Shown: positions 26,193-34,385 of the stretch, one piece after another
Layout: each line of letters begins with the position of its first letter
Numbering within the stretch: the stretch's first letter is position 1
Assembly (NCBI GenBank): GCA_003168375.1
Contig: PMSI01000005.1
Span: forward strand, 1 to 64,000
DNA length: 64,000 nt
Direction: 5' to 3'
From: Vulcanimicrobiota bacterium
GTDB lineage: Bacteria > Vulcanimicrobiota > Vulcanimicrobiia > Vulcanimicrobiales > Vulcanimicrobiaceae
Position numbers and translations under genes: made by a program
The notes under the pieces: generated by a model
Seen by the model: only the letters and a program-made list of their open reading frames with translations
The model's database searches: none
What the model was told of the DNA's origin: nothing

Positions 26193-26878
26193 GAGGCGGA
26201 CGCCGGTACTGCTTCGGCAGCGGCCGCGAGCCGCAGCACTGCCGCGCGCGCGTTCGCGATGTGGGCGGCGGTGCGTGCCGCGGCCGCGTCCTCGTCGTGC
26301 CCTCGTAGCGCCTCGACGATCGCTTCGTACTCGCCGACGGTCGCACGGCGACGGTCGGGATCGGAGAGCGAGATGAAGCGGTAGGCGATCAGCTCCTCGC
26401 GCAGCTCGGTCAGCATCCGCTTCAGGCGCTCACCGCTGGCGCTCGCCAGGATCACGTCGTGGAAGCCGGTGTCGTGGCGCTCCATCTCGTTCGCGTCGTC
26501 GACCGACTCGCGCATCCGCTCGACGTAGTCCTGGAGCTTGCGCAGATCGGTCTCGCGCATCGTGCGCGCGGCTCGCCGCGCGGCGAGCGACTCCAGCGCC
26601 TCGCGAATCTCGAACACGCACTCGACCTCGTCGGCGCGCAGCTCGCGCACGACGCTTCCGCGCAGCCCGCGCGGCTCCAGCAAGCCCTCGGCCTCCAGCC
26701 GCCGCAGCGCCTCGCGCACGGGGGTCCGGCTGGCCCCCAGACGGGTCGCGAGCTCGGCCTCGATCACTGGGCTGCCCGGCGCCAGCTCGCCCGAGATGAT
26801 CGCGGCCCGCAGCCGGTCGTGGATGCGCTCGCGCAGCGAGAGCCCACGGCGCAACGGCTGGAGCGACTTGGGTTGCAT
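26189..26878 (-). CDS. GntR-family (FCD) transcription regulator
   Basis: 229 residues. An N-terminal winged helix (about residues 12-75) contains LRERIHDRLRAAIISGELAPGSPV and ELATRLGASRTPVREALRRLEAEGLL. The C-terminal all-helical FCD ligand domain includes FEIREALESLAARRAA and FHDVILASASGERL with the metal-binding D/H pattern. It heads the glycolate operon and faces gcl across a region with two identical palindromes. It therefore very probably controls both operons in response to glycolate, glyoxylate or a related acid, like GlcC or GlcR. ATG 26878 is preferred; the longer ORF would translate the operator. Confidence 0.92.
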   Translation of the reverse strand: MQPKSLQPLRRGLSLRERIHDRLRAAIISGELAPGSPVIEAELATRLGASRTPVREALRRLEAEGLLEPRGLRGSVVRELRADEVECVFEIREALESLAARRAARTMRETDLRKLQDYVERMRESVDDANEMERHDTGFHDVILASASGERLKRMLTELREELIAYRFISLSDPDRRRATVGEYEAIVEALRGHDEDAAAARTAAHIANARAAVLRLAAAAEAVPASAS

Positions 26879-26917
26879 GTCCCTCACGGTACCCCAGCGG
26901 ACGGGCTCCGTCAACTT

Positions 26918-26934
26918 TGGGATACCGTATCCCA
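26918..26934. promoter_or_regulatory. Operator 1, palindrome TGGGATACCGTATCCCA
   Basis: A perfect 17-bp palindrome with a single central base. It abuts the -35 box of the gcl promoter and lies 40 bp before the gntR start. It is the likely binding site of the GntR regulator. Confidence 0.85.
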
Positions 26935-26963
26935 TTGACAGCGAGGCCTTGGGCGGGTAAAGT
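26935..26963 (+). promoter_or_regulatory. Sigma-70-type promoter of gcl operon
   Basis: TTGACA (26935-26940) and TAAAGT (26958-26963) are separated by 17 bases. The -35 matches the consensus fully and the -10 matches four of six. It lies between the two palindromes, so repression by occlusion is expected. Confidence 0.75.
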
Positions 26964-26975
26964 CGTGCTTACCCT

Positions 26976-26992
26976 CGGGATACGGTATCCCA
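26976..26992. promoter_or_regulatory. Operator 2, palindrome CGGGATACGGTATCCCA
   Basis: Second copy of the palindrome, with one mismatch at the outer base. It lies just after the expected transcription start of gcl. Spacing between the two centres is 58 bp. Confidence 0.85.
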
Positions 26993-27015
26993 AAACTCCG
27001 CCCACGGGAGGCCCC

Positions 27016-28746
27016 ATGCTCGCCGTCAAGCCGCTCGCACCCCCCGCCACGATCACCGCCGCCGAAGCGGCCGTCCGCGTCATGGAGAGCGAGGGCGTCG
27101 ACCTCGCCTTCGGGATCCCGGGGGCATCGATTCTCCCGCTCTACAACGCGCTGCGCCGCTCGACGATCCGGCACATCGTCGTCCGTCACGAAGAGGGCGC
27201 GACGCATGCCGCCGACGGCTACGCGCGCGCCACCGGCAAGGTCGGGATCGCGATGGCGACCTCGGGCCCCGGCGGCACGAACTTCGTGACCGGGCTCTAC
27301 ACGGCGATGGCCGACTCGATCCCGATCATCACGATCACCGGCCAGGTCCCGGTCAGCCAGCTGCACCGCGAGGGCTTCCAGGCCGTCGACATCTGCGAGA
27401 TCGTCAAGCCGGTCGTCAAGAAGTCGTTCATCTGCAAAGAAGCGGCGCAGATCCCGTGGGTCTTCCGCGAAGCGTTCCGCATCGCGCGCGACGGCCGTCC
27501 CGGACCGGTTCACATCGACATGCCGCAGGACGTCGCGCAGCAGCTCGTCTCCTACGATCCGACCGTCGAAGAGCCGCTCCCGATCTTCAAGGTCGCCCCC
27601 TCGCAAGCGAAGATCCGGCGTGCCGTCGAGTGGCTCGCGCACGCCGAGCGGCCGGTGCTGATGCCGGGCGGCGGCGTGCTGACCGCCGAGGCGTGGGAGC
27701 CGCTGGTCGCGCTCGCCGAGCACCTGCAGCTCGCGGTCTCGCCGACGCTGATGGGCAAGGGCGCGATCGACGAAGACCATCCGCTCTTCATGGGGATCGT
27801 CGGGATCCAGACGAACCAGCGCTACGCCAACGCGCTGTTCCTCGAGAGCGACGTCGTGTGTGCGGTCGGCGCACGCTTCGCGAGCCGGCACACCGGCGAC
27901 CTCGAGACCTATCGCGGCAACCGCCGCTTCATCCACGCCGATGTCGAAGCGACGCAGATCGGACGGATCTTCGAGCCCGATCTCGGCATCGTCGGCGACG
28001 CCAAGCTGACGCTTGAGGCGATGCTCGCCGAAGCGAAGCGCGCGTACCCGCAGGGCCTCAAGCGGGACGCGTGGACCGCGCGCATCGCCGAGGCGAAGCG
28101 CACGCTGACGCGCCGCACCGACTTCGACGACGTGCCGGTCAAGGCGCCGCGCGTGTTCGGCGAGCTGAACCGCTACTTCGGCGAGGACACGACGTTCGTG
28201 ACCGCTATCGGCCTGTACCAGATCTTCTCGGGCCAGTTCCAGACCACGCACAAGCCGCGCCGCTACTTCGTCTGCGGTCAAGCCGGGCCGCTGGGCTGGG
28301 AGATCAGCGCCTGCACCGGGATCAAGCTCGCACAGCCGGAGCGCGAAGTCGTCGCGGTCGTCGGCGACTACTCGTTCGAGTTCCTGATCGAAGAGATCGC
28401 GACCGCGGTCCAGTACAAGGTCCCGTTCGTGATCGTCATGCTGAACAACGCGCACCTCGGCCTCATCCGGCAGGCCGAGCGCACCGGCTTCGGTTTCGAT
28501 GCGGACTTCGAGGTCTCGATCGGCTACGGCGAGGACGGCTACGGGATGGACCACGTCAAGGTGATGGAAGCGATGGGTGCCAAGGGCGTACGCGTGACCG
28601 ATCCCGGCAAGATCGCCGAGGCGCTGGCCTGGGCGACCAAGACCTCCAACGAGGCCGGGGTCCCCGTGCTGGTCGAGATCCTCACCGAGATGAAGGAAGA
28701 CGCCGCGATGGGAACGTCGATCGCGTCGATCAAAGAGGTCTACTGA
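27016..28746 (+). CDS. gcl: Glyoxylate carboligase (ThDP-dependent)
   Basis: Condenses two glyoxylate to tartronate semialdehyde and CO2. 576 residues with the three ThDP-enzyme domains. Seen: LAFGIPGASILPLYNAL, TSGPGGTNFVTGLYTA, CGQAGPLGWEISA, and the ThDP/Mg motif beginning VVGDYSFEF and ending NNAHLGLIRQ. Similarity along the length to E. coli Gcl (VDHVKV, PTLMGKGAI, RFASRHTGDL) and the hyi-glxR context support the name. Unlike E. coli Gcl, which has Val51, this protein has E59 at that place (RHEEGATH), the canonical glutamate of other ThDP enzymes. Start ATG 27016, with GGGAGG seven bases before. Confidence 0.92.
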   Translation: MLAVKPLAPPATITAAEAAVRVMESEGVDLAFGIPGASILPLYNALRRSTIRHIVVRHEEGATHAADGYARATGKVGIAMATSGPGGTNFVTGLYTAMADSIPIITITGQVPVSQLHREGFQAVDICEIVKPVVKKSFICKEAAQIPWVFREAFRIARDGRPGPVHIDMPQDVAQQLVSYDPTVEEPLPIFKVAPSQAKIRRAVEWLAHAERPVLMPGGGVLTAEAWEPLVALAEHLQLAVSPTLMGKGAIDEDHPLFMGIVGIQTNQRYANALFLESDVVCAVGARFASRHTGDLETYRGNRRFIHADVEATQIGRIFEPDLGIVGDAKLTLEAMLAEAKRAYPQGLKRDAWTARIAEAKRTLTRRTDFDDVPVKAPRVFGELNRYFGEDTTFVTAIGLYQIFSGQFQTTHKPRRYFVCGQAGPLGWEISACTGIKLAQPEREVVAVVGDYSFEFLIEEIATAVQYKVPFVIVMLNNAHLGLIRQAERTGFGFDADFEVSIGYGEDGYGMDHVKVMEAMGAKGVRVTDPGKIAEALAWATKTSNEAGVPVLVEILTEMKEDAAMGTSIASIKEVY

Positions 28747-29543
28747 TGCCGCGCTTCTCCGCCAACCTCTCCTTTCTGTTCCAAGAGCTGCCGTTCTACG
28801 ACCGCCTCGACGCGGCCGCGGCGAACGGCTTCCGGGGCGTCGAGTACATGTCCCCGTACGACTACGAGGTGGCGGAGATCAAGCGGCGCCTGCGCGCGAA
28901 CGGGCTGACCCAGGTCCTCTTCAACCTGCCCGTCGGCGACTTCGCGAAGGGTGAGCGCGGCTTCGCATCCGATCCCGAACGCGTGGACGAGTTTCGGGAA
29001 GGCGTCATCAATGCGGTCGAGATCGCGCGCGAGCTCGACTGCAAGCGCGTGAACATGCTGGTCGGCATCGCGATCCCGGGCCGGGACGGCGCGTACGCGC
29101 GGGCGACGATGGTCAAGAACGCGCGCTACGCGGCGCGCGCGCTGAGCGAGATCGGCGCCACGCTGGTCGTCGAGCCGCTCAACCGCATCGACACGCCGGG
29201 CTTTCTGATCGGCACGACGGCGGAAGGGCTCGCGCTGATCGCGGAGACCGGGGCGTCGAACTTCAAGCTGCAGTACGACATCTACCACGCACAGCGCGCC
29301 GAAGGGAACATCATCGCGACGATCCGCGCGCACGCCGCGCAGTTCGGCCACGTGCAGCTCGCCGACAGCCCCGGCCGTAACGAACCGGGGACGGGCGAGC
29401 TCGCCTTCGAACGGATCCTTCCCGCGCTCGACGCCACCGGGTACGACGGGTGGGTCGGCCTGGAATACAAGCCCTCGCGACCGGTCCCGGATACCTTCGC
29501 CTGGACCGACGCATTCCGCACCATCGAGGTCGCCGCATCATGA
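28746..29543 (+). CDS. hyi: Hydroxypyruvate isomerase
   Basis: Interconverts hydroxypyruvate and tartronate semialdehyde. A 265-residue xylose-isomerase-like TIM barrel. Recognisable parts are ANLSFLFQELPFYDRL at the N-terminus, NMLVGIAIPG, VVEPLNRIDTPGF (metal-binding Glu), LQYDIYHAQ and HVQLADSPGRNEPGTGE. The start is four bases after the gcl stop. Confidence 0.94.
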   Translation: MPRFSANLSFLFQELPFYDRLDAAAANGFRGVEYMSPYDYEVAEIKRRLRANGLTQVLFNLPVGDFAKGERGFASDPERVDEFREGVINAVEIARELDCKRVNMLVGIAIPGRDGAYARATMVKNARYAARALSEIGATLVVEPLNRIDTPGFLIGTTAEGLALIAETGASNFKLQYDIYHAQRAEGNIIATIRAHAAQFGHVQLADSPGRNEPGTGELAFERILPALDATGYDGWVGLEYKPSRPVPDTFAWTDAFRTIEVAAS

Positions 29544-30436
29544 CGCAGCAGAAACCGACGATCGGCTTCATCGGCCTCGGGATCATGGGCAAGCCCATGG
29601 CGCGCAACCTGATGAAGGCCGGCTACGCCCTGACCGTGCTGAACCGCTCGCGCGGTCCGGTCGACGAGCTGGCCGCGGAAGGCGCGAAAGCGGGGACGAC
29701 GCCGCGCGAGGTCGCCGCGGCGAGCGACGTCGTGATCACGATGCTCCCCGACTCGCCCGACGTCGAGCAGGTCGCGCTCGCCGAGGACGGGATCGCGGCG
29801 GGGATCAAGGACGGCGCGCTCTGGATCGACATGAGCACGATCGCGCCGGCGACGACGAAAAAGGTCGCGGACCAGCTTGCATCCCAAGGCGTCGTCTCGG
29901 TCGACGCGCCGGTCAGCGGCGGCGAGAAAGGTGCGATCGACGCCGCGCTCTCGATCATGGTCGGCGGCAGTGCCGAAGCGTTCGCGCGCGCAAAGCCGAT
30001 CTTCGAGGCGCTCGGGAAGAACATCGTGCACGTCGGTGAGCTCGGTGCCGGGCAGGTGACGAAGGCGTGCAATCAGATCGTCGTCGGGGTCACGATCGAA
30101 GCGGTCGCCGAAGCGCTCGCGCTCGCCGAAGCCTCGGGTGTCGATCCGGCAAAGGTTCGCGCCGCATTGCTCGGCGGGTTCGCGCAGAGCAAGATCCTCG
30201 AAGTCCACGGTCAGCGCATGATCGACCGCACGTTCAACCCCGGCTTCAAGGCGAAGCTCCACCGCAAGGACATGAACATCGCCTCGAACGCCGGAGACGA
30301 ACACGGCATGGATCTCGCCGCGGCCAAACTGGTCCGCGAAAAATTCGACGAGCTCATCGCGCGCGGCGACGGCGAAAAGGACCACAGTGCGCTCCGCACG
30401 CTCTACCCCTTGCGCGATACCGCCCCCGTGGGATAG
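29540..30436 (+). CDS. glxR: Tartronate semialdehyde reductase (2-hydroxy-3-oxopropionate reductase)
   Basis: Reduces tartronate semialdehyde to glycerate with NAD(P)H. 298 residues of the beta-hydroxyacid dehydrogenase family. Dinucleotide motif IGFIGLGIMGKPMARNLMKAGY, substrate motif VDAPVSGGEKGA, catalytic lysine in GAGQVTKACNQIVVG, and a late KDMN motif. The ATG overlaps the hyi stop. No glycerate kinase follows. Confidence 0.94.
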   Translation: MTQQKPTIGFIGLGIMGKPMARNLMKAGYALTVLNRSRGPVDELAAEGAKAGTTPREVAAASDVVITMLPDSPDVEQVALAEDGIAAGIKDGALWIDMSTIAPATTKKVADQLASQGVVSVDAPVSGGEKGAIDAALSIMVGGSAEAFARAKPIFEALGKNIVHVGELGAGQVTKACNQIVVGVTIEAVAEALALAEASGVDPAKVRAALLGGFAQSKILEVHGQRMIDRTFNPGFKAKLHRKDMNIASNAGDEHGMDLAAAKLVREKFDELIARGDGEKDHSALRTLYPLRDTAPVG

Positions 30437-30500
30437 GCTCCGGGGAATGATCGCCATCGAAACGCCGGTCGCCCCCAGCCTTCCGACGGGGACGATCCGC

Positions 30501-30800
30501 ATGTACGCCATCGCATTCGATCTGGACACTGAGACGCTGGAGCGCTCGTACGGCGCTGCTTCGTGGCGCCACGGCTACACGGAGATCCGCAGGATCCTCG
30601 ACGACGAAGGCTTCGCATGGCAGCAAGGCAGCGTGAACTTCGGCCGGCCCGACCGAGTCGACGCCGTCGCCTGCGTGCTGGCGATCCAGCGCCTTACGCG
30701 CGAACTGCCGTGGTTCGCGGCCTCCGCCCGCGACGTGCGCATGCTCCGGATCGAAGAGAACAACGACCTCCGCCCGGCGATCGAATCCGCTTCGCGTTGA
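30501..30800 (+). CDS. vapD: VapD-like protein (Cas2-fold ribonuclease)
   Basis: A 99-residue protein with the VapD signatures MYAIAFDLDTETLERSYG, GFAWQQGSVNFG, AVACVLAIQRLTRELPWF and RDVRMLRIEENNDLRP. VapD proteins are ferredoxin-fold endoribonucleases related to Cas2 and act as toxins in some pathogens. No antitoxin-like (VapX) ORF or CRISPR array adjoins. ATG 30501 has GGGGA eight bases upstream and matches family N-termini. An in-frame ATG at 30447 would add 18 residues. Confidence 0.88.
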   Translation: MYAIAFDLDTETLERSYGAASWRHGYTEIRRILDDEGFAWQQGSVNFGRPDRVDAVACVLAIQRLTRELPWFAASARDVRMLRIEENNDLRPAIESASR

Positions 30801-30816
30801 GACCGCGTAGACGGCG

Positions 30817-32061
30817 CTACTCGGCGGTCCAGGTCAGCAGGTCGCGGCGGGATTCCTTCGGGAAGCGGGCTTTGGTTTTGATCGCTTCGAGGTAGCGGCG
30901 TTTTCCGGCGCGGTTGCCTTTGCCGATGAAAACGGCGCCGACGAAGCGATCGTCGAGGAAGTAGAGCGCGCGGTACCAGCACTTGTCCTTGTCGACAGAG
31001 ATCTCGGTTTCGATATCGTCGCGGTATTCGGGCGAGAGGCCGAACTGGGTGATCGTCTGGCCGCTGAACACGAGCGACGAGTACTCCGGCACCGTGTCGA
31101 ACTGCTTCCGCTCGCCGTCCGTTCCGAACGCGGCCATGTTGTGCGCGGCGAGCTTACCGTGCGCGCCGGCGCTGTTCCAGGTCCCCATGCGGTAGTGCTG
31201 CTCGGCGATCGGATCGTAGAACTCGGCCGCATCGCCCGCAGCGAAGATACCGGGGACCGCGGTCTCCAGGTGCTCGTCGGTGACGATCCCAGTGCGCGTC
31301 TCGATGCCGGTGCCTTCGCAGAGCTCCATGTTGATCGTCAGGCCGAGGCCGATCCCGACCAGGTCGGCGTCGATCGTCTTGCCGCTCGTCGTGACGACCT
31401 TGCTCACGGCACCGTTCGAGCGGACCATCTCGCGCACTTCCTCGCCGAAGTGCAGGTGAACGCCGTCGGCGCGCGCGGCGTCGTGGAGCAGCTCACCGGC
31501 GGCCTCGTCGAGCATCCGGCGCAGGAACCGTGGTCCGCGAATGAGCCAGTGCGTCTCGATGCCGCGCGAGACGAATGCCTCGGCGAGCTCGTAGGCGATG
31601 AACGAGCCGCCGACCGCAACACCGACCTTCGCCGTCTCGAGCGCGTGCGAGATCGCAAGCGTCTCGCTCATGTACTGGAAGTTGTAGACGTTCTGCGCAC
31701 CCTCGACGCCCGGCGAGGTCGCGGGGTTGGGGCGGCCGCCGGTGGCGATCAGGAGCGCGTCCCACGGTTCCTCGCGCCCGTTGGCGACGACCGTCTTCGC
31801 TTGTACGTTGATCGCGTCGACGCGGGTCGAGAGCCGCAGATCGATCGCCAGCTTCTCATGCCAGGCGACGTCGCGCATGATCACCTTCTGCTCGGTGACT
31901 TGCTTGCGCAGCAACGGTGGGAGGGCGATCCGGTTGTAGAGACAGTACGGCTCGTCCGCGAAAAGGACGATGGAGCAGGCAGGGTCGGCCTTGCGCAACT
32001 GCTCCGCGCAGGTCGTTCCCGCGAACCCGTTCCCGATGATCACATATCGCCGATGACTCAC
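30817..32061 (-). CDS. NAD(P)/FAD-dependent oxidoreductase, NirB/rubredoxin-reductase-like
   Basis: 414 residues. The FAD motif is YVIIGNGFAGTTCAEQLRK. ALLIATGGRPNP is the ATG motif, VAVGGSFIAYELAEAF the NAD(P) Rossmann motif, and IFAAGDAAEFYD the second FAD motif. The C-terminal 110 residues correspond to the extra domain of this family. It would move electrons from NAD(P)H to a small acceptor such as rubredoxin, ferredoxin or a nitrite-reductase partner; none is adjacent. It starts only 11 bases from the divergent small gene on the right. Confidence 0.9.
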   Translation of the reverse strand: MSHRRYVIIGNGFAGTTCAEQLRKADPACSIVLFADEPYCLYNRIALPPLLRKQVTEQKVIMRDVAWHEKLAIDLRLSTRVDAINVQAKTVVANGREEPWDALLIATGGRPNPATSPGVEGAQNVYNFQYMSETLAISHALETAKVGVAVGGSFIAYELAEAFVSRGIETHWLIRGPRFLRRMLDEAAGELLHDAARADGVHLHFGEEVREMVRSNGAVSKVVTTSGKTIDADLVGIGLGLTINMELCEGTGIETRTGIVTDEHLETAVPGIFAAGDAAEFYDPIAEQHYRMGTWNSAGAHGKLAAHNMAAFGTDGERKQFDTVPEYSSLVFSGQTITQFGLSPEYRDDIETEISVDKDKCWYRALYFLDDRFVGAVFIGKGNRAGKRRYLEAIKTKARFPKESRRDLLTWTAE

Positions 32062-32072
32062 AGTTTGCTAGA

Positions 32073-32420
32073 ATGAATCCTCGCCTGGTGAACCTCCTTG
32101 CTAGCTTCATACGGGGCAGCAGCGATTACGCGCTGGCACGGCTGGAGTTCAGCATGCGGTTCGCCGGCGATCCGGCCCCGCCGCTCCTCGACCGCCTCCC
32201 GGACGCCTCCGAGGCGACGCTCCGGAGCCGTTGGGATGTGATCGAGCTCCAGCTTTCGGAGATTCTGGCCTACGTGAAACAGGTGGAATCGGCATCCGGT
32301 ACGGAGGAACGTAGCGATCCCGCGTTCCGCTGGCTGCGCCGGACGGTCCGCGAGCTCGACCAATACGCACGCGCGCTGCGCTGGGTCCTCACCGTCCACG
32401 GGGAGGATGCCGCGCCCTAG
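32073..32420 (+). CDS. Small hypothetical helical protein
   Basis: 115 residues with no signal or membrane segment. Mostly helical with regularly spaced Leu, Arg and Glu (LLASFIRGSSDYALARLEFSM; RWDVIELQLSEILAYVKQVES). I recognise no family. It precedes a coiled-coil protein by 15 bases, so the two are probably one transcript. Confidence 0.6.
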   Translation: MNPRLVNLLASFIRGSSDYALARLEFSMRFAGDPAPPLLDRLPDASEATLRSRWDVIELQLSEILAYVKQVESASGTEERSDPAFRWLRRTVRELDQYARALRWVLTVHGEDAAP

Positions 32421-32435
32421 GGAGTCACACCGTTC

Positions 32436-32834
32436 ATGGATTTCTTCAACAAGGCGATCGAGCAGGCGAAACAGCTCCAGCAGATCGCCCTCGAGGCGGC
32501 GCAGAAGGGCTACGATCAGGCCCAGCCCCTCGTCCGCGACGGCGTCGCGAAGGCCCAAGAGCTTCAGCGGACGCTCATCGAGCAGACCCCGAATCTCACC
32601 GCCGCCGCACAGGAGCAGGCGAACGCGGCGCTTGCGCACGCCAGCGCGTTCATCGCGACCGGCAAGACGGTGCTCGCAGCCGGCGCCCAGCAGGCGCAGG
32701 TGCACATGGCGACCCTCGCCGAGCAGGCCAAAAAGGCGGCCGATGCGACGGTCAGCGCCGTGCAGTCCGCGACGCAAAAACCGCCTGAACCGCCGTCCTC
32801 GACGGTTACCCCGCCGAACCCTCCGCAACCATAA
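32436..32834 (+). CDS. Phasin-/apolipoprotein-like amphipathic helical protein
   Basis: 132 residues. MDFFNKAIEQAKQLQQIALEAAQ starts a long Ala/Gln/Glu-rich amphipathic helix up to about residue 112, with a Pro-rich tail (KPPEPPSSTVTPPNPPQP). Such proteins coat storage granules or interact with membranes, but the family cannot be assigned. The last 29 bases overlap the convergent PrsW gene. Confidence 0.65.
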   Translation: MDFFNKAIEQAKQLQQIALEAAQKGYDQAQPLVRDGVAKAQELQRTLIEQTPNLTAAAQEQANAALAHASAFIATGKTVLAAGAQQAQVHMATLAEQAKKAADATVSAVQSATQKPPEPPSSTVTPPNPPQP

Positions 32835-33879
32835 CGCCCGCGGCGTCGTCGACCTCGAGCCCGAACCACCGCTCGAACTGCGCGGCGAACGCCGCGTAGA
32901 TCCCGAGCAGCACGATGCTCAGGCCGACGACGACGAGCGCGAGGATCGTCGAGCGGTCCACTAGCGCGTCGTAGAGCCCGTGGTACGTCGCAGGAATCAA
33001 AATCGCAAGCACGATCAGCCCGGCGCGCGCGGACGGGAGACGCGCCGCGAACCAGATCAGGTACGCGGCGATCCCCGTCCACACCGCGTGGAAGAACGGG
33101 AGCGACGTCAGGCGCAGCACGCTTTCGAGGTAGAACCCGGCGAACTGTCCTGTCTTCGCGGCCTCCGCGGCATACGGCCCGAGCTGGTAGCCGACACCCT
33201 CTTTGATGCCGAAGCCGAGCCCCGAGATCAAACCGTAGAACAAGAACGCGCGCAGCGTCGGCAGCGGCCCGGCGAAGCGCCAGATCGCGAACAGGACGAG
33301 CGTCTTGGTGAGCTCCTCGGGGAACCCGATGAACACGATCGCCGACGGGATCGCGATCCAGAGGCTCTTCGCGGCGACGAACGGGCCGCGCAGCAATTCG
33401 ACGTTGAGGATGAGCGAGATCATCAGCGCGGTCATTCCGACGAACACGGTTCCAAAATACGCCGCCACGCCAAGCCGCCAGCGAATCCCCGTCGCCCGGA
33501 ACGCGGATGCGAAGAACATCGCCCACATCGCCGAGAAGTAGAGTCCGAGTCCGCGGAACGCGAGCACCGGGTTGTTGAGGTGTTCGAATAGCGTGACCAG
33601 CGCGAGCGGAGCGATCCCCATCAGCGCGGTGAGCCCGACGTTGCGCCAGCGTCCCGGCTCGATCGCGTCCAAGTGCTTGAACGGCTCCAGCAGCACCGGC
33701 ATCACGGCGCGGATCTCGCGCGGAGCGCGGCGGTAGAGCGCCGCGTCGTGCGAGCCGAGATACACGCCTTCCTGCCACGAGCCCGCGGGGTGCGTCAGAT
33801 CGACGCCGCACGCGCTGCAGAAATGTCCGGCCGGCGTTGCGCCGCACGACCAGCAGGCGGTTACGGCTCCCGGTGTCAC
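32806..33879 (-). CDS. PrsW-like intramembrane protease with zinc ribbon
   Basis: 357 residues. An N-terminal zinc ribbon (CWSCGATPAGHFCSACG) precedes eight or so membrane helices. The PrsW/CPBP-type glutamic protease motifs are GFPEELTKTLVLF (EE-x-x-K), GFGIKEGVGY, FFHAVWTGIAAY and YHGLYDAL. The family cleaves membrane-bound anti-sigma factors or takes part in envelope stress, but the substrate here is unknown. The GTG at 33879 overlaps the stop of the next zinc-ribbon gene (GTGA), so both act together. Confidence 0.86.
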   Translation of the reverse strand: MTPGAVTACWSCGATPAGHFCSACGVDLTHPAGSWQEGVYLGSHDAALYRRAPREIRAVMPVLLEPFKHLDAIEPGRWRNVGLTALMGIAPLALVTLFEHLNNPVLAFRGLGLYFSAMWAMFFASAFRATGIRWRLGVAAYFGTVFVGMTALMISLILNVELLRGPFVAAKSLWIAIPSAIVFIGFPEELTKTLVLFAIWRFAGPLPTLRAFLFYGLISGLGFGIKEGVGYQLGPYAAEAAKTGQFAGFYLESVLRLTSLPFFHAVWTGIAAYLIWFAARLPSARAGLIVLAILIPATYHGLYDALVDRSTILALVVVGLSIVLLGIYAAFAAQFERWFGLEVDDAAGVMVAEGSAG

Positions 33880-34367
33880 TTGGCCGCGCCGGCCTTGATC
33901 AGCACGGACAGGATCAATCCGGCCCAGATCAGCGTCAGGACGAGCGTCGGGAGAAACAGAATCGCGCCCGCGACCGTCCAGGCCTGTTCGACGGTGTGGA
34001 ACTGCTGCGGATCGGCGTACCGCCGGCGCTGCAGCGCGACGCGGTTCCCGTTCAGGAACAGGTAGATCGCGATCCCGATCGAGACCGGCGGGAGCGGAAG
34101 CCAGAACAGCCAGTAGAGCACGCCGAGGACGGGCGCGCCGTGTGCGAACGTCCAGAAGCCGGGTGCAGCGCCCGCGCCGACGTTCACGCCACGCATCAGC
34201 GCGGCGGCGGCCGTCGACACGTGGACGAACGGGAGCTTCGCGCCGCCCGCGTCGGCGCCGCAGTTGGTGCAGAAGCGGGTGGTCACGGCAGCATGGCACA
34301 CGACGCAGGTGCGCGACGAGAACGACGAAGCGTGATCCGCGGCGGTCATGACCGGCGCATTGCGCAC
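33876..34367 (-). CDS. Zinc-ribbon membrane protein
   Basis: 163 residues. A zinc ribbon (CVVCHAAVTTRFCTNCG, about residues 21-37) is followed by two or three membrane segments (VLGVLYWLFWLPLPPVSIGIAIYLF; GAILFLPTLVLTLIWAGLILSVLI). Function unknown. It is likely a partner of the PrsW-like protease. Start ATG 34367, or 34349 if shorter. Confidence 0.7.
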   Translation of the reverse strand: MRNAPVMTAADHASSFSSRTCVVCHAAVTTRFCTNCGADAGGAKLPFVHVSTAAAALMRGVNVGAGAAPGFWTFAHGAPVLGVLYWLFWLPLPPVSIGIAIYLFLNGNRVALQRRRYADPQQFHTVEQAWTVAGAILFLPTLVLTLIWAGLILSVLIKAGAAK

Positions 34368-34385
34368 TGCTAGGTCGCTTGTCCT

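Noticed and set aside
30447-30500. Longer N-terminus for the VapD-like protein
   Set aside because: Shine-Dalgarno spacing is only one base, and the family begins at MYAIAFDL.
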